From NCBI GenBank assembly GCA_016858145.1, contig JAEHOE010000096.1, forward strand, positions 62,001-126,000: 64,000 nt of DNA, in the 5' to 3' direction. This DNA comes from Edaphochlamys debaryana (taxonomy: Eukaryota; Chlorophyta; Chlorophyceae; Chlamydomonadales). Position 1 is the stretch's first letter. Each line of letters opens with the position of its first letter. Under the pieces are notes generated by a model. That model was not told the DNA's origin and made no database searches. It was given only the letters and a program-made list of their open reading frames with translations. The position numbers and the translations under genes were made by a program. Below, one piece after another: positions 45,663 to 55,545 of the stretch.

Positions 45663-46815
45663 ATGATGCTCTCGGCCCGCCCCTCCCTGACCGTGTGCAA
45701 GGCCAGCGGCCGCCGTGCTGCTGTTGCCCCCCGCCCCGTGCGCCCTTTCGTCGGCCGCTGCCAGGTGAGGCCGCATCTCAATCAAGTGGCGCCAAACGCT
45801 CCTTCCCTGAACTAGCGCTCTCGGCCTTGCAGCGTGTGGTCGTTCGTGCCGAGACCAACACCACCGAGGCTGAGGGCTTCGACTCCGAGAAGTGGCTGAA
45901 GGACGTTCAGGCGAAGGTGCGCTTGCACCGTCCGCTGTGCCGAGCGTCTGTCCACCTGCTCGCAAGGGTGTCCAGCCTGCGACCTTGACTCTCGGTACTT
46001 ACACTTGATGCTTTGCTCTGCAGTGGGACAAGGTTGAGAACAAGGGCGCCGTTGCCGCCTACACTGCTGGTGCTGTCGTCGCTCTGTGGCTGAGCTCCAC
46101 CATCGTCAACGCCATTAACGCCGTGCCCCTGGTGCGTAAACGTCCTTGTGACGGCCTTGTTGGGACAGGCTGGCACCACGGGCGCGGCCTGAACCCTGCT
46201 CGCCCCCTCTCGGTCGCAGCTCCCCAAGCTGATGGAGCTGGTTGGCCTGGGCTACTCGGCCTGGTTCACCTACCGCTACCTGCTGTTCAAGGTGCGTGCC
46301 GCACAAACATCGTTGCACGGGGCAGGGGTGTTGCGCGTGTCGAAGCAAACATGTCGATGGTGATCAAAGTTCAAACGCGCGAGGCCCGCTGGCCGTGGGA
46401 CTCAATACCAGCCAATACGGACGGGGTCGGCACATGGCGAACGCCACATTCGACTTCTTTAAGCTTGTGTGTCAGGGCACAACGACGGAAGCTGTGTGCG
46501 GCCTAGTACGTCGCTGCCCCCACCTGTGGGGGGTCTTACAGGGCCGTGCGTAAGCGAGGCCCCGCTAGCGTCGTCCACTGCAGCGGTTTGTCTGAGTGGC
46601 GGAAGGACTTCACGCACCACGTATCGGTGGTGCATCCCTCTCCCTACCTGGACTTCCTCCTGGACGTCTGCCATGACGGGGTTGTGAGCGTGCCCACACG
46701 TGACCGCTACCAGGTGTCTGACAAGACACCCCTGTCCCCCTCGCAGTCGAGCCGCGAGGAGCTGGTGAAGGACGTTGAGACCCTGTCCAAGAAGATCACC
46801 GGCCCCGACGCGTAA
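45663..46815 (+). CDS. CURT1: CURT1 thylakoid membrane curvature protein
   Basis: Five phase-consistent exons, 144 aa: 45663-45764, 45833-45916, 46024-46131, 46220-46291, 46747-46815. The N-terminus (MMLSARPSLTVCKASGRR) is a chloroplast transit peptide. The mature protein has the compact CURT1 fold: a short helix (SEKWLKDVQAKWDKVENK), two membrane helices (YTAGAVVALWLSSTIVNAI and LPKLMELVGLGYSAWFTYRY) and a C-terminal amphipathic helix (SSREELVKDVETLSKKI). CURT1 proteins oligomerise at grana margins and bend thylakoid membranes; this function is known for the family and inferred here. Intron 4 is long (455 bases). The first ATG of two in tandem is taken. TGTAA follows about 360 bases after the stop. 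The gene symbol is at family level; which CURT1 paralogue it is cannot be told. Confidence 0.93.
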
Positions 46816-47171
46816 ATGCTAGCATGCACACGCTCGTGTATACTGGCCTGGGACACGGCGGAGTCGTGCTGCCCCTAGGCAGGAGCGGCTAGGTCCCAGG
46901 ATGTACCTTTCCCCGCGGGTGGCACTGGTGCTGGCGAATTGCGCAGGACTTGCCAGGGGTGTAGGCCTCGGCGCAGGCCGGGAGAGCGTAGGCTGCGGCG
47001 GTGGTTTGTGTGGAGGCCCTTATGCCGAGTGAGAAGAGATTTTATGCGCGCCGTGCTCATGACCGGTGCTATTGATTCTTTAACGACCTTTTAGCTCCCC
47101 TAGCTCCTGCGGGACTCGGGTAGAGATATGCGATGGACGATTCGCCTGGAAATTGCGGGCTTCGAACACGC

Positions 47172-47176
47172 TGTAA
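47172..47176 (+). terminator. Candidate TGTAA poly(A) signal of CURT1
   Basis: Plus-strand TGTAA in the context GCTGTAACG, 357 bases past the CURT1 stop codon. Confidence 0.5.
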
Positions 47177-48999
47177 CGTTTCGTGTGGTGTTGCGGGGTC
47201 TGCTGCCGGGGGTCCGCTGTCATGGTCTTGGGCTAAGTTGGTGAAAGCATGTGCACTGGTTGGAGGGCCCGTTCTACACAAAAGCACCCACACAGGGGCC
47301 CTGGTAACCTCCCAGCCAGCCTGGTTCAATAGAGATAGGTGAGGGCTCGAGCGATCGTGGGAACCCCTCCCCCTCGTACTTCCCTCTAGCCCCCTCCACC
47401 TTCTCCTGGTCGTCCTTGTCCACCTCCTCCCCGTTCCTCTATGCTTAATACCTCGTCCGTCACAACAGCGCGCTTGCTATCGTAGATGTCGTCTGCGAAC
47501 ATGACGGGGGACAGCATCATGTCCGATGGAGGGTCCTTTCAAGGGGGTCGCCGGCCGCACTGACAAGCTTGAGTGGCAAGCTGGGCCTAGGCATGCTCCA
47601 CAGCAGGCAGGCAATGATTGGGCAGCGGGGATACTGATCCAGCATGCCATCCCCCGTCCCCCTCCCTCACTCCCTCACTCCAGGACGGGGCGATGGGGTT
47701 ACCCCTGGAGGGCCTGAGACTGTATTACTGCATACCGTACTAGCCGTGCCGTGCTGCCCGCGTGGTTGCGAGCCTCTGTCCGTTTGCCTTGCCTCTGCAA
47801 CAGTTGCTTCACAGCCTGGGTAGGAGTTGGGGGTCTGGGGACTGGGGATGGCTCTTGGGGATAGAAGACATCAACCAAGCGTAGGCTCTTGGGGACTCGA
47901 GAGGGGGGGGGGGGAACTCGGGGCGTCGGGGGCTGGGAAGGCCCTTGGGGACGGTTGGGGATTGGGGGGCTCTCGCCCAGGAGCGGCTTGGAGCGGCACT
48001 GGAGCGGCCGCCGGCCGGGGACTCGGGCTGCGGGCCTAAGAGCAGCGGCGCCAGGGGGTTGCGGCGGGTGGCGGGTGGGCGGCAGGTAGGATGTGCTGTG
48101 TGACAGTGTGAGAAGAGGCCCAACCTCCCTGCGAGGGCCGACTTGCATAGGCTGCAGCCCTTCAACCCCTTGCCCCCCAACCTGAGCTGGGAGCGTCCTC
48201 AAGAGTCTTGTGGTCAGCACCCACGGTAGTTAGGACCACGAGGTTACCCCCGACCTCCTGGTCAGGACGGATGCGAAGGCCCAGGGATCCTCAGGGACCA
48301 AGAAGTGCCGGCGCGAAGCGCGCAGGCATTCATAACATCCATGAGTATAGGTGGCCGTTGAAACCTGAAACGAAGAGGTACTGCGAAACGCTGCGAAAGG
48401 CCCAAAGTCGGGGACTGAGTTCGTGCCCACGGCCCTCAGCCCCTCACACCGCTTTCTTAGCTTCCGTAACGTAACTTGTTAGACTAGAAGGCTGGTGTGG
48501 GTCGCGCCCACGCGCCGACGGTGCACGAACCCCATCCCCGCCATTTCGTGCCCTGTTGCGCGTGCGCACTTGGCTGGCTGCCAACGTTGGCCGTGTTGTT
48601 CCCCAAGAATCGGGCCAAATGAATGGCTCCTTCGGTCCCTTGAAGGTCTGGGCCCTGCGTGTTGGCACGCGCGCCTAATTTCAGCCTTTAGCCTCGTGCC
48701 CTCAGTGCCTAGTTTCGACGGATTACTCTAGGCGCAACCAATAGCCATCTTCTTCAGCAAGCCGTCGGTCGCGCGGTTTGCGCATTCCGCCCTCAGCGCA
48801 AGCACTGCAGGGCCTCACCCGCTTGCCGCTAACAAACATCGTGGTACGTTGACATGCAGCGATTTGAGTGACGGCCGTCGGTCGTGGTCAGAGCATGCTT
48901 GCTAAAACCATGTGTGTGCGTTCTTGGTAGCGTTCTCGGTGCCTTACAACTCGGTGACCACGAGCGCAACCGTGACCGTTCCTCGCCGAAGCGCAGGTC
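47177..48999. other. Intergenic, with one exon-like remnant
   Basis: Apart from the FADDIYD remnant at about 47400-47510, no gene is supported. The 47.8-48.1 kb part is G-rich on the plus strand. The promoter of the repeat-protein gene at 49,000 should lie at its right end. Confidence 0.4.
47400..47510 (-). pseudogene. Remnant related to the last exon of the gene at 51.1-55.0 kb
   Basis: The minus strand encodes MFADDIYDSKRAVVTDEVLS, resembling FADDIYDGEGADMADELLS of the last exon at 51148-51247, then degrades to Gly/Glu-rich sequence. No other exon of that gene is seen nearby. The true gene has an intron just before FADDIYD; here the reading continues upstream (MLSPVM), which might mean a spliced copy or simply divergence. 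Too short to decide. Confidence 0.45.
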
Positions 49000-49749
49000 A
49001 TGACCAAGTCTAAAGGGAAGGGCCAGGAGGAGCCAGGACGCTTCCCGGTTCAGCGCGGTGAGGGTGTGGGCGGCGACGTAAGCGCTTCCGCGGGGCTGTC
49101 GGTGGGGCGGGGCGTGGAGGCGGAGGGGTGCTCGATGGGGCAGTGCATAGAGACGGTGAGGTACTCGATGGGACAGGGCACAGAGGCGGGGGTTCACTTG
49201 GTGGGGCAGGGCGCAGAGGCGGGGGTTCACTTGGTGGGGCAGGGCGCAGAGGCGGGGGTTCAGTTGGTGGGGCAGGGCGCAGAGGCGGGGGTTCACTTGG
49301 TGGGGCAGGGCGCAGAGGCGGGGGCTCACTTGGTGGGGCAGGGCGCAGAGGCGGAGGGGTACTCGATGGGACAGGGCATGGAGGCGGCGGGATACTCGTT
49401 GGGGCAGGGCATGGAGGCCGTGGGGCGGGGTATGGAGGCGGCGGGGTATTCGATGGGGCAGGGCATGGAGGCGGTGGGGCGGGGCATGGAGGCCGCGGGA
49501 TACTCGCTGGGGCAGGGCACAGAGGCGGTGGGGCGGGGCGTCAGGACGTTGGGGTCATCACTGGGGCGGGGCATAGCCCTGGGCGGCTTGGCGCTGGGTG
49601 GCGGCGTCTTCCTGGCCGCTGCGGTCGTCTGTTGGACCCTGGTCGCCATCAAGCGCACGCAGCGCGGGGCGGAGGGCAAGCGGAGCAAGCCCCACCAAGG
49701 CGACACGGAGGAGGCCCTCGCCCCAGCGCCCAGTGAGGCCGATGACTAA
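49000..49749 (+). CDS. Membrane-anchored hendecad/heptad repeat protein, unknown function
   Basis: Single open frame, 249 aa, from ATG at 49000 (MTKSKGKGQEEPGRF). Residues about 33-190 are almost entirely 11-residue units such as GQGAEAGVHLV, GQGAEAEGYSM and GRGMEAAGYSL (twelve copies). Three are separated by 7-residue units (GQGMEAV twice, GQGTEAV once). Mixed 11 and 7 spacing is what a continuous amphipathic helix allows, as in coiled coils and lipid-surface-binding 11-mer proteins. A hydrophobic segment (LALGGGVFLAAAVVCWTLVA) follows, then a basic stretch (IKRTQRGAEGKRSK) and an acidic tail (EEALAPAPSEADD). This suggests a tail-anchored protein whose repeat region lies on one side of a membrane. 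No family recognised. DNA repeats are 33-base units with some codon variation, so the protein pattern is not only recent DNA copying. Start and absence of introns are unproven. Confidence 0.65.
   Translation: MTKSKGKGQEEPGRFPVQRGEGVGGDVSASAGLSVGRGVEAEGCSMGQCIETVRYSMGQGTEAGVHLVGQGAEAGVHLVGQGAEAGVQLVGQGAEAGVHLVGQGAEAGAHLVGQGAEAEGYSMGQGMEAAGYSLGQGMEAVGRGMEAAGYSMGQGMEAVGRGMEAAGYSLGQGTEAVGRGVRTLGSSLGRGIALGGLALGGGVFLAAAVVCWTLVAIKRTQRGAEGKRSKPHQGDTEEALAPAPSEADD
49165..49375 (+). repeat. 33-base minisatellite inside the repeat-protein gene
   Basis: About six near-identical 33-base units (GGGGCAGGGCGCAGAGGCGG plus GGGTTCACTTGGT), most alike in the middle of the gene and more diverged at the ends. Each unit is one 11-residue repeat, so length changes keep the frame. 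Confidence 0.85.
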
Positions 49750-50385
49750 CAGGGCCGAGCTCAGGCCCCGGAAGCACCTCGCTACTAGAGGTGCTGTCGG
49801 GCAGACGCTTGGGGGTCGGCGGGTCGGGGCAGGGCCTGCCAGAACCCAGTTGCGTTGGCCCCGTATGTCGCATGCAGCGCCCGCGGGCCGCGGTGTGTGA
49901 GCGGCTGCTCGTGTGAGCCGGGGAAATGTAGGAGCGGCGGGTAGCCGCTGTGTTCAGGGTAGCCGCTGTGTATGAGAGGCTGCTCGTGCAGGGGGCAGGG
50001 CTTGAGCGGGGGCAGGGCTTTGGGGAAGGTTTGCAGGGCCGCGTGCACCCCGCCGCACTGCAACACGCGCTGCATGCTCGGGGGGCCGTGCAGCGTAGTT
50101 CGGAGGACGACGAGGGGGGATGCAGCTGAACGCAACGAGGCTGCATGTGCGCAACGTCACAGCAGGAAGAGGGAGAGGCAGAGCAACAGGCCAACAGGCG
50201 GCGAGGGCGCCCAACGGGGCTGCCTGCGACGTACGTGAATGCATGGGCGTAGCGCCTGGTCCGCCGCCGGGCAAGCCAACGCGGGAACGTGCGTCCACTG
50301 GAGGGCACGAGGGGGAGCGGGGGCACATGGCCGAGGTCGAGCATGTGGGGTCGGAGGAGATGGGGATCTCGTAGTCGGCATGGCA

Positions 50386-50390
50386 TGTAA
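50386..50390 (+). terminator. Candidate TGTAA poly(A) signal of the repeat-protein gene
   Basis: Plus-strand TGTAA about 640 bases past the stop at 49749; a second TGTAA lies at 50813. Confidence 0.35.
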
Positions 50391-50817
50391 CGTGATCTGT
50401 CGCTCATCCGCCCTGATCCGCTCCCTGCGGGTGTCGGAGGATGCCTGCTGCGGCGGCGTGCCTGCTGGAGATACCGGGATACCGGGCCCCTTCTCCCCGC
50501 TTGGGAGCGCGTGACGTGATGGCGACGGAGGAGGGAGGACGGACGCTCAGGGGTGTGCGGGCACCGGTCCGCTGGGAGACTTGGGCGTGCGACGGGACGA
50601 AGTGGGGCTGGCCGACTGGAAGAGCGCCAGAGGCTTCGGCACACGCAGCGGTAAAAGGCGCGTTGGTGCAACACGCTTCCCCTGGCCCGCTGGCTCGCCC
50701 ACCCCCCGGCCCCAGGGCCCCGCAGGGCCCGTTCAGCCAGCTAGCGGCTGCCGGCCCGGCAACAGCATCTCCATCTCTGGCCCTAACGGGGCGTGCGGGT
50801 TGGGTCAACACCTGTAA

Positions 50818-50945
50818 CATCTGTCTGCCCAGCAGCAGCATGGCGCCCGTAACCCGGGCATAGCCGTGCTCAGCAGCATCACCCACCAGGGCACCTTGTC
50901 CGCGCGCACCGCTAGAGTGCAGTGCTAGCAAGCCTCGTAGGGTCA
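50818..50945 (-). repeat. Dispersed coding-like repeat, copy 1 (GDAAEHGYARVTG)
   Basis: The minus strand reads LALHSS...LVGDAAEHGYARVTGAMLLL. The same peptide pattern recurs on the minus strand at about 62985-63110 with a stop codon inside. A shared peptide with differing DNA suggests a dispersed family that once coded for protein. Identity unknown. Confidence 0.55.
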
Positions 50946-51147
50946 TGCTTGTGTACTATGGGGGGGCTACGCCCACCGGCCCCCTCACCTCACCTCTTGC
51001 CACCCCTTTACCCCCTCAAGGCCTCCTTGTCTGCCTCCTCCCTGTCACCCATCCCACCCCGCCCTCTTGCCCCGCCTGGAACGCCTCCTCCCCATTCCCA
51101 TACCCCCTCTTGCCCCCCTCTCAGCCCCCCTCACGGCCCCCCTCCGC

Positions 51148-54100
51148 CTACTCCTCCTTGTCCGCCTCCTCCCCCTCCCCCTCCACCATGCTCAGCAGCT
51201 CGTCCGCCATGTCAGCGCCCTCGCCGTCGTAGATGTCGTCAGCGAACCTGAGGGGGGTTTGGGGGGGGGGGTTGGGCGGGGAGGGGGGTCAGGGGGCTGA
51301 TGGTAGGGCAGGGGTGCCGTGCCATGCGGAGCAGGGGAAGCTCCGCTGCCGGTTCAGCCATCCCGGGTTGGTGCTCTCGCCGCGAAGGACAGTACCCCTC
51401 GAGCCCCGCGCCCCCCCCCCCAACGGAGTACCGGCAGAAGGGTTCCCTTTCCCCTCCCTCCCCTGCCTCCCGCTCACCGCTGCATGGGATTGGCCAGGCT
51501 GACGCCCGGCAGGATGCCCTCCAGGAAGTTCTCCTGCGTTAGGGAGGATTAGAGGTGGTGCATGGATGAGCGCGCGGTGATCCCCCTCTCCTCTGCGCTC
51601 GTGTCATCCTTCTGTCCCCTCGGTCCACTTCCCCCTTCCCTGCCCCCTCCCCTCCCCTCCCTGGGGTATGTCGCTTCACAAGCTACGCTGCTCCTCTTGC
51701 GCAGGCGACGCCATACCGCTCAGCGTCAAACTCCCCCCCCCCCACCTGCATGCTCCGCCGCACGTCCTGGTCCGAGGGGAAGCGCGGCTCCGCGCTCTCC
51801 GCCTCCGTGGGGGGCAGCAGCGTGGCCTCGCCGATGGCCTCCAGCCGCTCCTGCAGCTCCTGAGGGGGGTTGGGAAGAGGGATGGGGGGGGAGAGGGGTT
51901 GGGAAGAGGGGGAGGTTTACGTGTTTGTTTACGGGCGAGGTCGGGTGGGGAATAGACGGGTGGTGCTCTATACCAGGTGTGCCGCACTGCTCCCTCGTGC
52001 ACCCGGGCACAGGCCCCCACAACCAACCGCCGCAGCGAGGTCGCCGCGCTCACCTCCTCCAGCGGCTGCCGTACGATGGCGTCGATGTTGGCCTTGACGG
52101 CGGCGTTGAACTCGTCGTACTCCTGTACGGCATCAAGGGACACAGCAACGGGCGAGGGCACGTGAGCAGCCACTCAAAACCCTTCTCACCCACAAAGCAC
52201 TAGCCACCTTCACATTGAACACTCACCACCTCCCCCCACACGTCCGTGTCAAACCCCGCCCGCAGCCCCCTCCGCCCCCCCCAAACCCACCGTGGCGAAC
52301 AGGATCTCGGCGCGGCTCCAGGAGCTGAAGTACGACTTGTTCTCCGCCATGGCGAAGTCCTCCTTCTCGATGACGTTCATCATGGAGGCCACGCGGCGGG
52401 TGTTGGCGTAGATGTTGTGGGCCTGGGGGGCGGGGGGCGGGGGGGAAACAGGGGGGGGAAACGGGTTGGGTTCGACACGGATACGTGGGGCGGGGGGCGG
52501 GGGGGAAAAGGGGGGGAAACAAGGGGGGAAGCGGGGTGGACGGGTTGGGTTTGACACGGACGCGTGGGGCAGGAGAGGACGCTGCAGGCTGCCCTTAACC
52601 CCCTGTGCTTCCAGTCCACTTTCACGCCGTGCGCAGCCCTCGCGTCCAAGCCACTGTGGCCTCCTCCCCCCCCCCCTTCCCCCCCCCCCCTTCTTGCCTC
52701 CTGCCCCCCACCTTGCCCCTCATCTTCTCCGCCTCGAAGAAGGCCAGGTCGTCCACGTCCTCGTGGTTCCACGTGCGCATGAAGTAGCCCTCCATCTGGA
52801 GCTGCGGGTTTAGGGGGGGGAGGGGGAAGAGGGGGAGGGGGGAGAGGCAAGAGGGGGAGGGGGGAGAGGCAAGAGGGGGAGGGGGGTCAGGGGAGGAGGG
52901 GAAGAGAGGCACCCAGCACTCAGCTCCCTTCGCCGCATGAACTGCCCCCCCCCCCCCTCAACACCACCACCATCAGCACCAGCGACGCCAGCTGCCTCTC
53001 GCCGTCCTGCCAAACCCCCATCGGGCCACCGTATTCGCAGGCCTCATCGCACGCCTAACCAGCCCCCCCCCCAAACGCACTCCCCCCCGCGTGCCCCCAC
53101 CAGCGATGACAGCTGCCTCTTCTCCTCCTCGGTCCGCGGCAGCATATGAAAGGGCAGGTCGTGCCACGTGGTGTCACTTGCATCGCCAAACAGCTTGAAC
53201 CACATGTCCGGATCCTGGGCCTTGAATTGCCGGATCAGGGGCGCAGATCCAGATCCAGATCCGGACTCGGATCCGGGCTCGCCCGCCGCCATGAAAGCGG
53301 CGACGCCAGCGGCGGCGGCGGCCCCAGCGGCAGCGGCGGTGGCGTCGGGGCGGCGCGCGAGGAGGCGCTTGACGTCGGCTGGGGGGAGGGGTGGGGGGCG
53401 AGGGGGGGCTGGGTGCGAGTGCACGAAGGTGCACGCGGTGCATGTGCGTTGCATGCGGTGCGCACGGTGTGCCCTTCCCCCCGCCCCCACCTTGCCTTCG
53501 CCGGTCGAAACCCCACCCCCACCCCCACCGCCACCCCCTGCCACACACAGCCTCCACCACACCACGGCCCTGAGCCCTCCCCCCCTTCTCCGTGTGAGAG
53601 CCCAACACGGCCTCATTGCAAGCACCAACCCAAGCAGCGGCAGGGATAGGGGATACCAGCAGGTGGCCCCCCACAGCGAGGCAGGGGCACCAGCGCGCCC
53701 CAGCATCCCCGCCCTGGGGTTGCCATAGGCCCCCCTCCCTCCCTCAAGCCCCCCCACCCCCAAGCACACCAAAGCGCCGCCCCACACCGGGCGCCGCGCC
53801 GCCGCCACCACGCCAACTCCCAACACGGGCAGCACGCCGCCCCCACCCGCCCCACCCTTCCCCCCACCAAGCAAACCCACCCACGCCCCGACACCTCCTG
53901 CGCCCAGGGGGCCTCCAGGGGGCCGCAGCCGCACGCCACGGCACGCTCCCCCCCCCCCCGCGCCCCCCCAGGTGTGCGTGCCCCCCTCCAGCCTCCTCCC
54001 TCCAGAACAAAGGGAAGGCCGCAGCACGCGGCCTTGGGCCCCCCCGTCCCCGCAGGCGCCGTTGCGGCGTCCGCGGCCTTCCCACCCACCCACCCACCAC

Positions 54101-55010
54101 CACCACCACCACCACGATTGATGCGGCGGTCTCGAACGGGCCCACGGCCCTAACCGCCTGCGAAACCCTCGTTCCCACCCCACATGGCCCGTACACCCAA
54201 CCAACGTCGCCTGCACGTTACCCTTTGCCCCCCCAGCCCCGACGGCCCCTCGCACCCGGCGCTGGGGTCTGCAGCACCAGCTCCTCGGGCTCATCCCCGT
54301 CGTCCTGGGGGAAAGGGTGGGTTGGGGGGCAGGGAGGGGGTGGGGGGTACCAGGTTTAGGGGGTGGGGGGGTGCAGCCGGTGAGGCGGGCAAGGGGCCAG
54401 GTGGCAGAGGCCAGGTGGCTGGTGGGTTTGCGGGTGAGGGGGGGGGGCGGGGTTCACGCGCACCACCGGGGCGAATGCTGTCCCAGCAGGGTCCGGGTGG
54501 TGGGGGAAGGGCGCCAGCCCAGGCGCAAGAGGACGGCGTGAGGCGGGCACGGAGCGGCCTGGACTGGCGTGCTGTCCACACGACCCGCGCTTTGGGCTAG
54601 CAGCTGGCAGTCCCTCCGCCCCCACCGCTGCCCCTCCTAGCAGCCCCCCCCCCCCCCCACACACACGACCCAGCCCTTACCCGGGCGGGGGGCGGGGGCA
54701 CGCCCTTGGTCCGGGGCCGGCCCCGGCCCCGCGGGCGGCCGGGCTGGGGGCCGGGAGCGTCGTCGTCGCCCGGTGGGGCCTGCGTCTTCCGCGGCCGGCC
54801 CGCGTACGCCCGCGTCCGGCTGCCCCGCGAGGCGCCTAGCAGCGGGTTAGGCCCATAGGAGGTGGAGCACTCGGCCTGCTGCAGCTGCTGCGGCTGCCGG
54901 CTGGAGACTCGCCATGCGGCGTAGGGTCGCTGGGGAATTGTCGGCGGCGCTAGGCTGCATGCCGCACGTTGCACGAGCGAGGGTGCGGAGTTCATTGCGT
55001 GCGCAAGCAT
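51148..55010 (-). CDS. Conserved-looking protein of unknown function with probable organelle transit peptide
   Basis: Nine phase-consistent exons, about 400-405 aa: 54681-54995 (or 55010), 54256-54304, 53101-53378, 52712-52801, 52291-52422, 52054-52122, 51746-51859, 51478-51533, 51148-51247. The N-terminus is rich in Ser/Ala/Arg/Gln without acids, like a transit peptide, followed by two AT-hook-like basic patches (AGRPRKTQ and GRPRGRGRPRTKG). Then come an acidic patch (DDGDEPEEL), a Ser/Gly-rich spacer and a well-ordered region: DMWFKLFGDASDTTWHDLPF, MEGYFMRTWNHEDVDDL, FFEAEKMRGKAHNIY, FSSWSRAEILFATVEYDEF and PFPSDQDV-like text. The end is acidic (FADDIYDGEGADMADELL...EEADKEE). I do not recognise the family. 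A chloroplast nucleoid or other DNA-associated role would fit the AT-hook-like motifs, but that is a guess. Two in-frame start codons (55010, 54995) are possible. Confidence 0.75.
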
Positions 55011-55545
55011 GTCGGGCGAGCTGGCGTGGCCACGCTGGTCGTGGCGCAAAGAGGACCCTTGTCAAATTGCGGACAACCGCGCCCGGTTACTTCGACGCGT
55101 TCGTTGTAAAGACGGTGTTTCGCCCTACACGTTCACCATTCCGGAGGGCTGCGAAAGGTTGACCCAACCTTCATGGGCAGCATCGGGCTAATTGGCGCGA
55201 GCTGGTCCTGGTATGGTCTGTACCAGGCCCGGACACAGCTACGACTGGCCCGCATTTGACCTGGTCAGCGCAGCGCCGCACGGCTCAATAGCAAACGTGC
55301 ACCTCGCTCACAAACAAAAAGGTTGAATCAGCGTCCGCCACCTTCGTCTAACGCTCGCGCGCGGCCCCTGCACACCTTCTCAGCAGCACATAAGAGTCAG
55401 TGAGGGAAGCTATTGAGGTCCATCGCCCTCCGCCAGCGGCCGAGGAGTGAGTGGCGACTGACGACGACCGCCCAGAGCCCGCGCGAACGGACGGCGACGC
55501 GGCCCACCCAGTCGCAAGCCGGCTGCCTGCGGGCTGGGTAGCAGT
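55011..55545. promoter_or_regulatory. Divergent promoter region
   Basis: 535 bases between the start codons of the minus-strand conserved gene and the plus-strand P450. No TATA box placed with confidence. Confidence 0.5.

Larger units (their letters stand above)
49750..51147. other. 3' UTR and intergenic DNA between convergent genes
   Basis: Contains a TGTAA at 50386 and another at 50813, and on the minus strand the dispersed GYARVTG repeat. No independent gene is supported; long open frames lack codon bias. Confidence 0.4.

Noticed and set aside
48829..49329. Minus-strand repeat frame (NPRLCALPHQV) opposite the hendecad protein
   Set aside because: It is the reverse reading of the 33-base minisatellite; the plus strand has the start codon, membrane segment and charged tail expected of a real protein.
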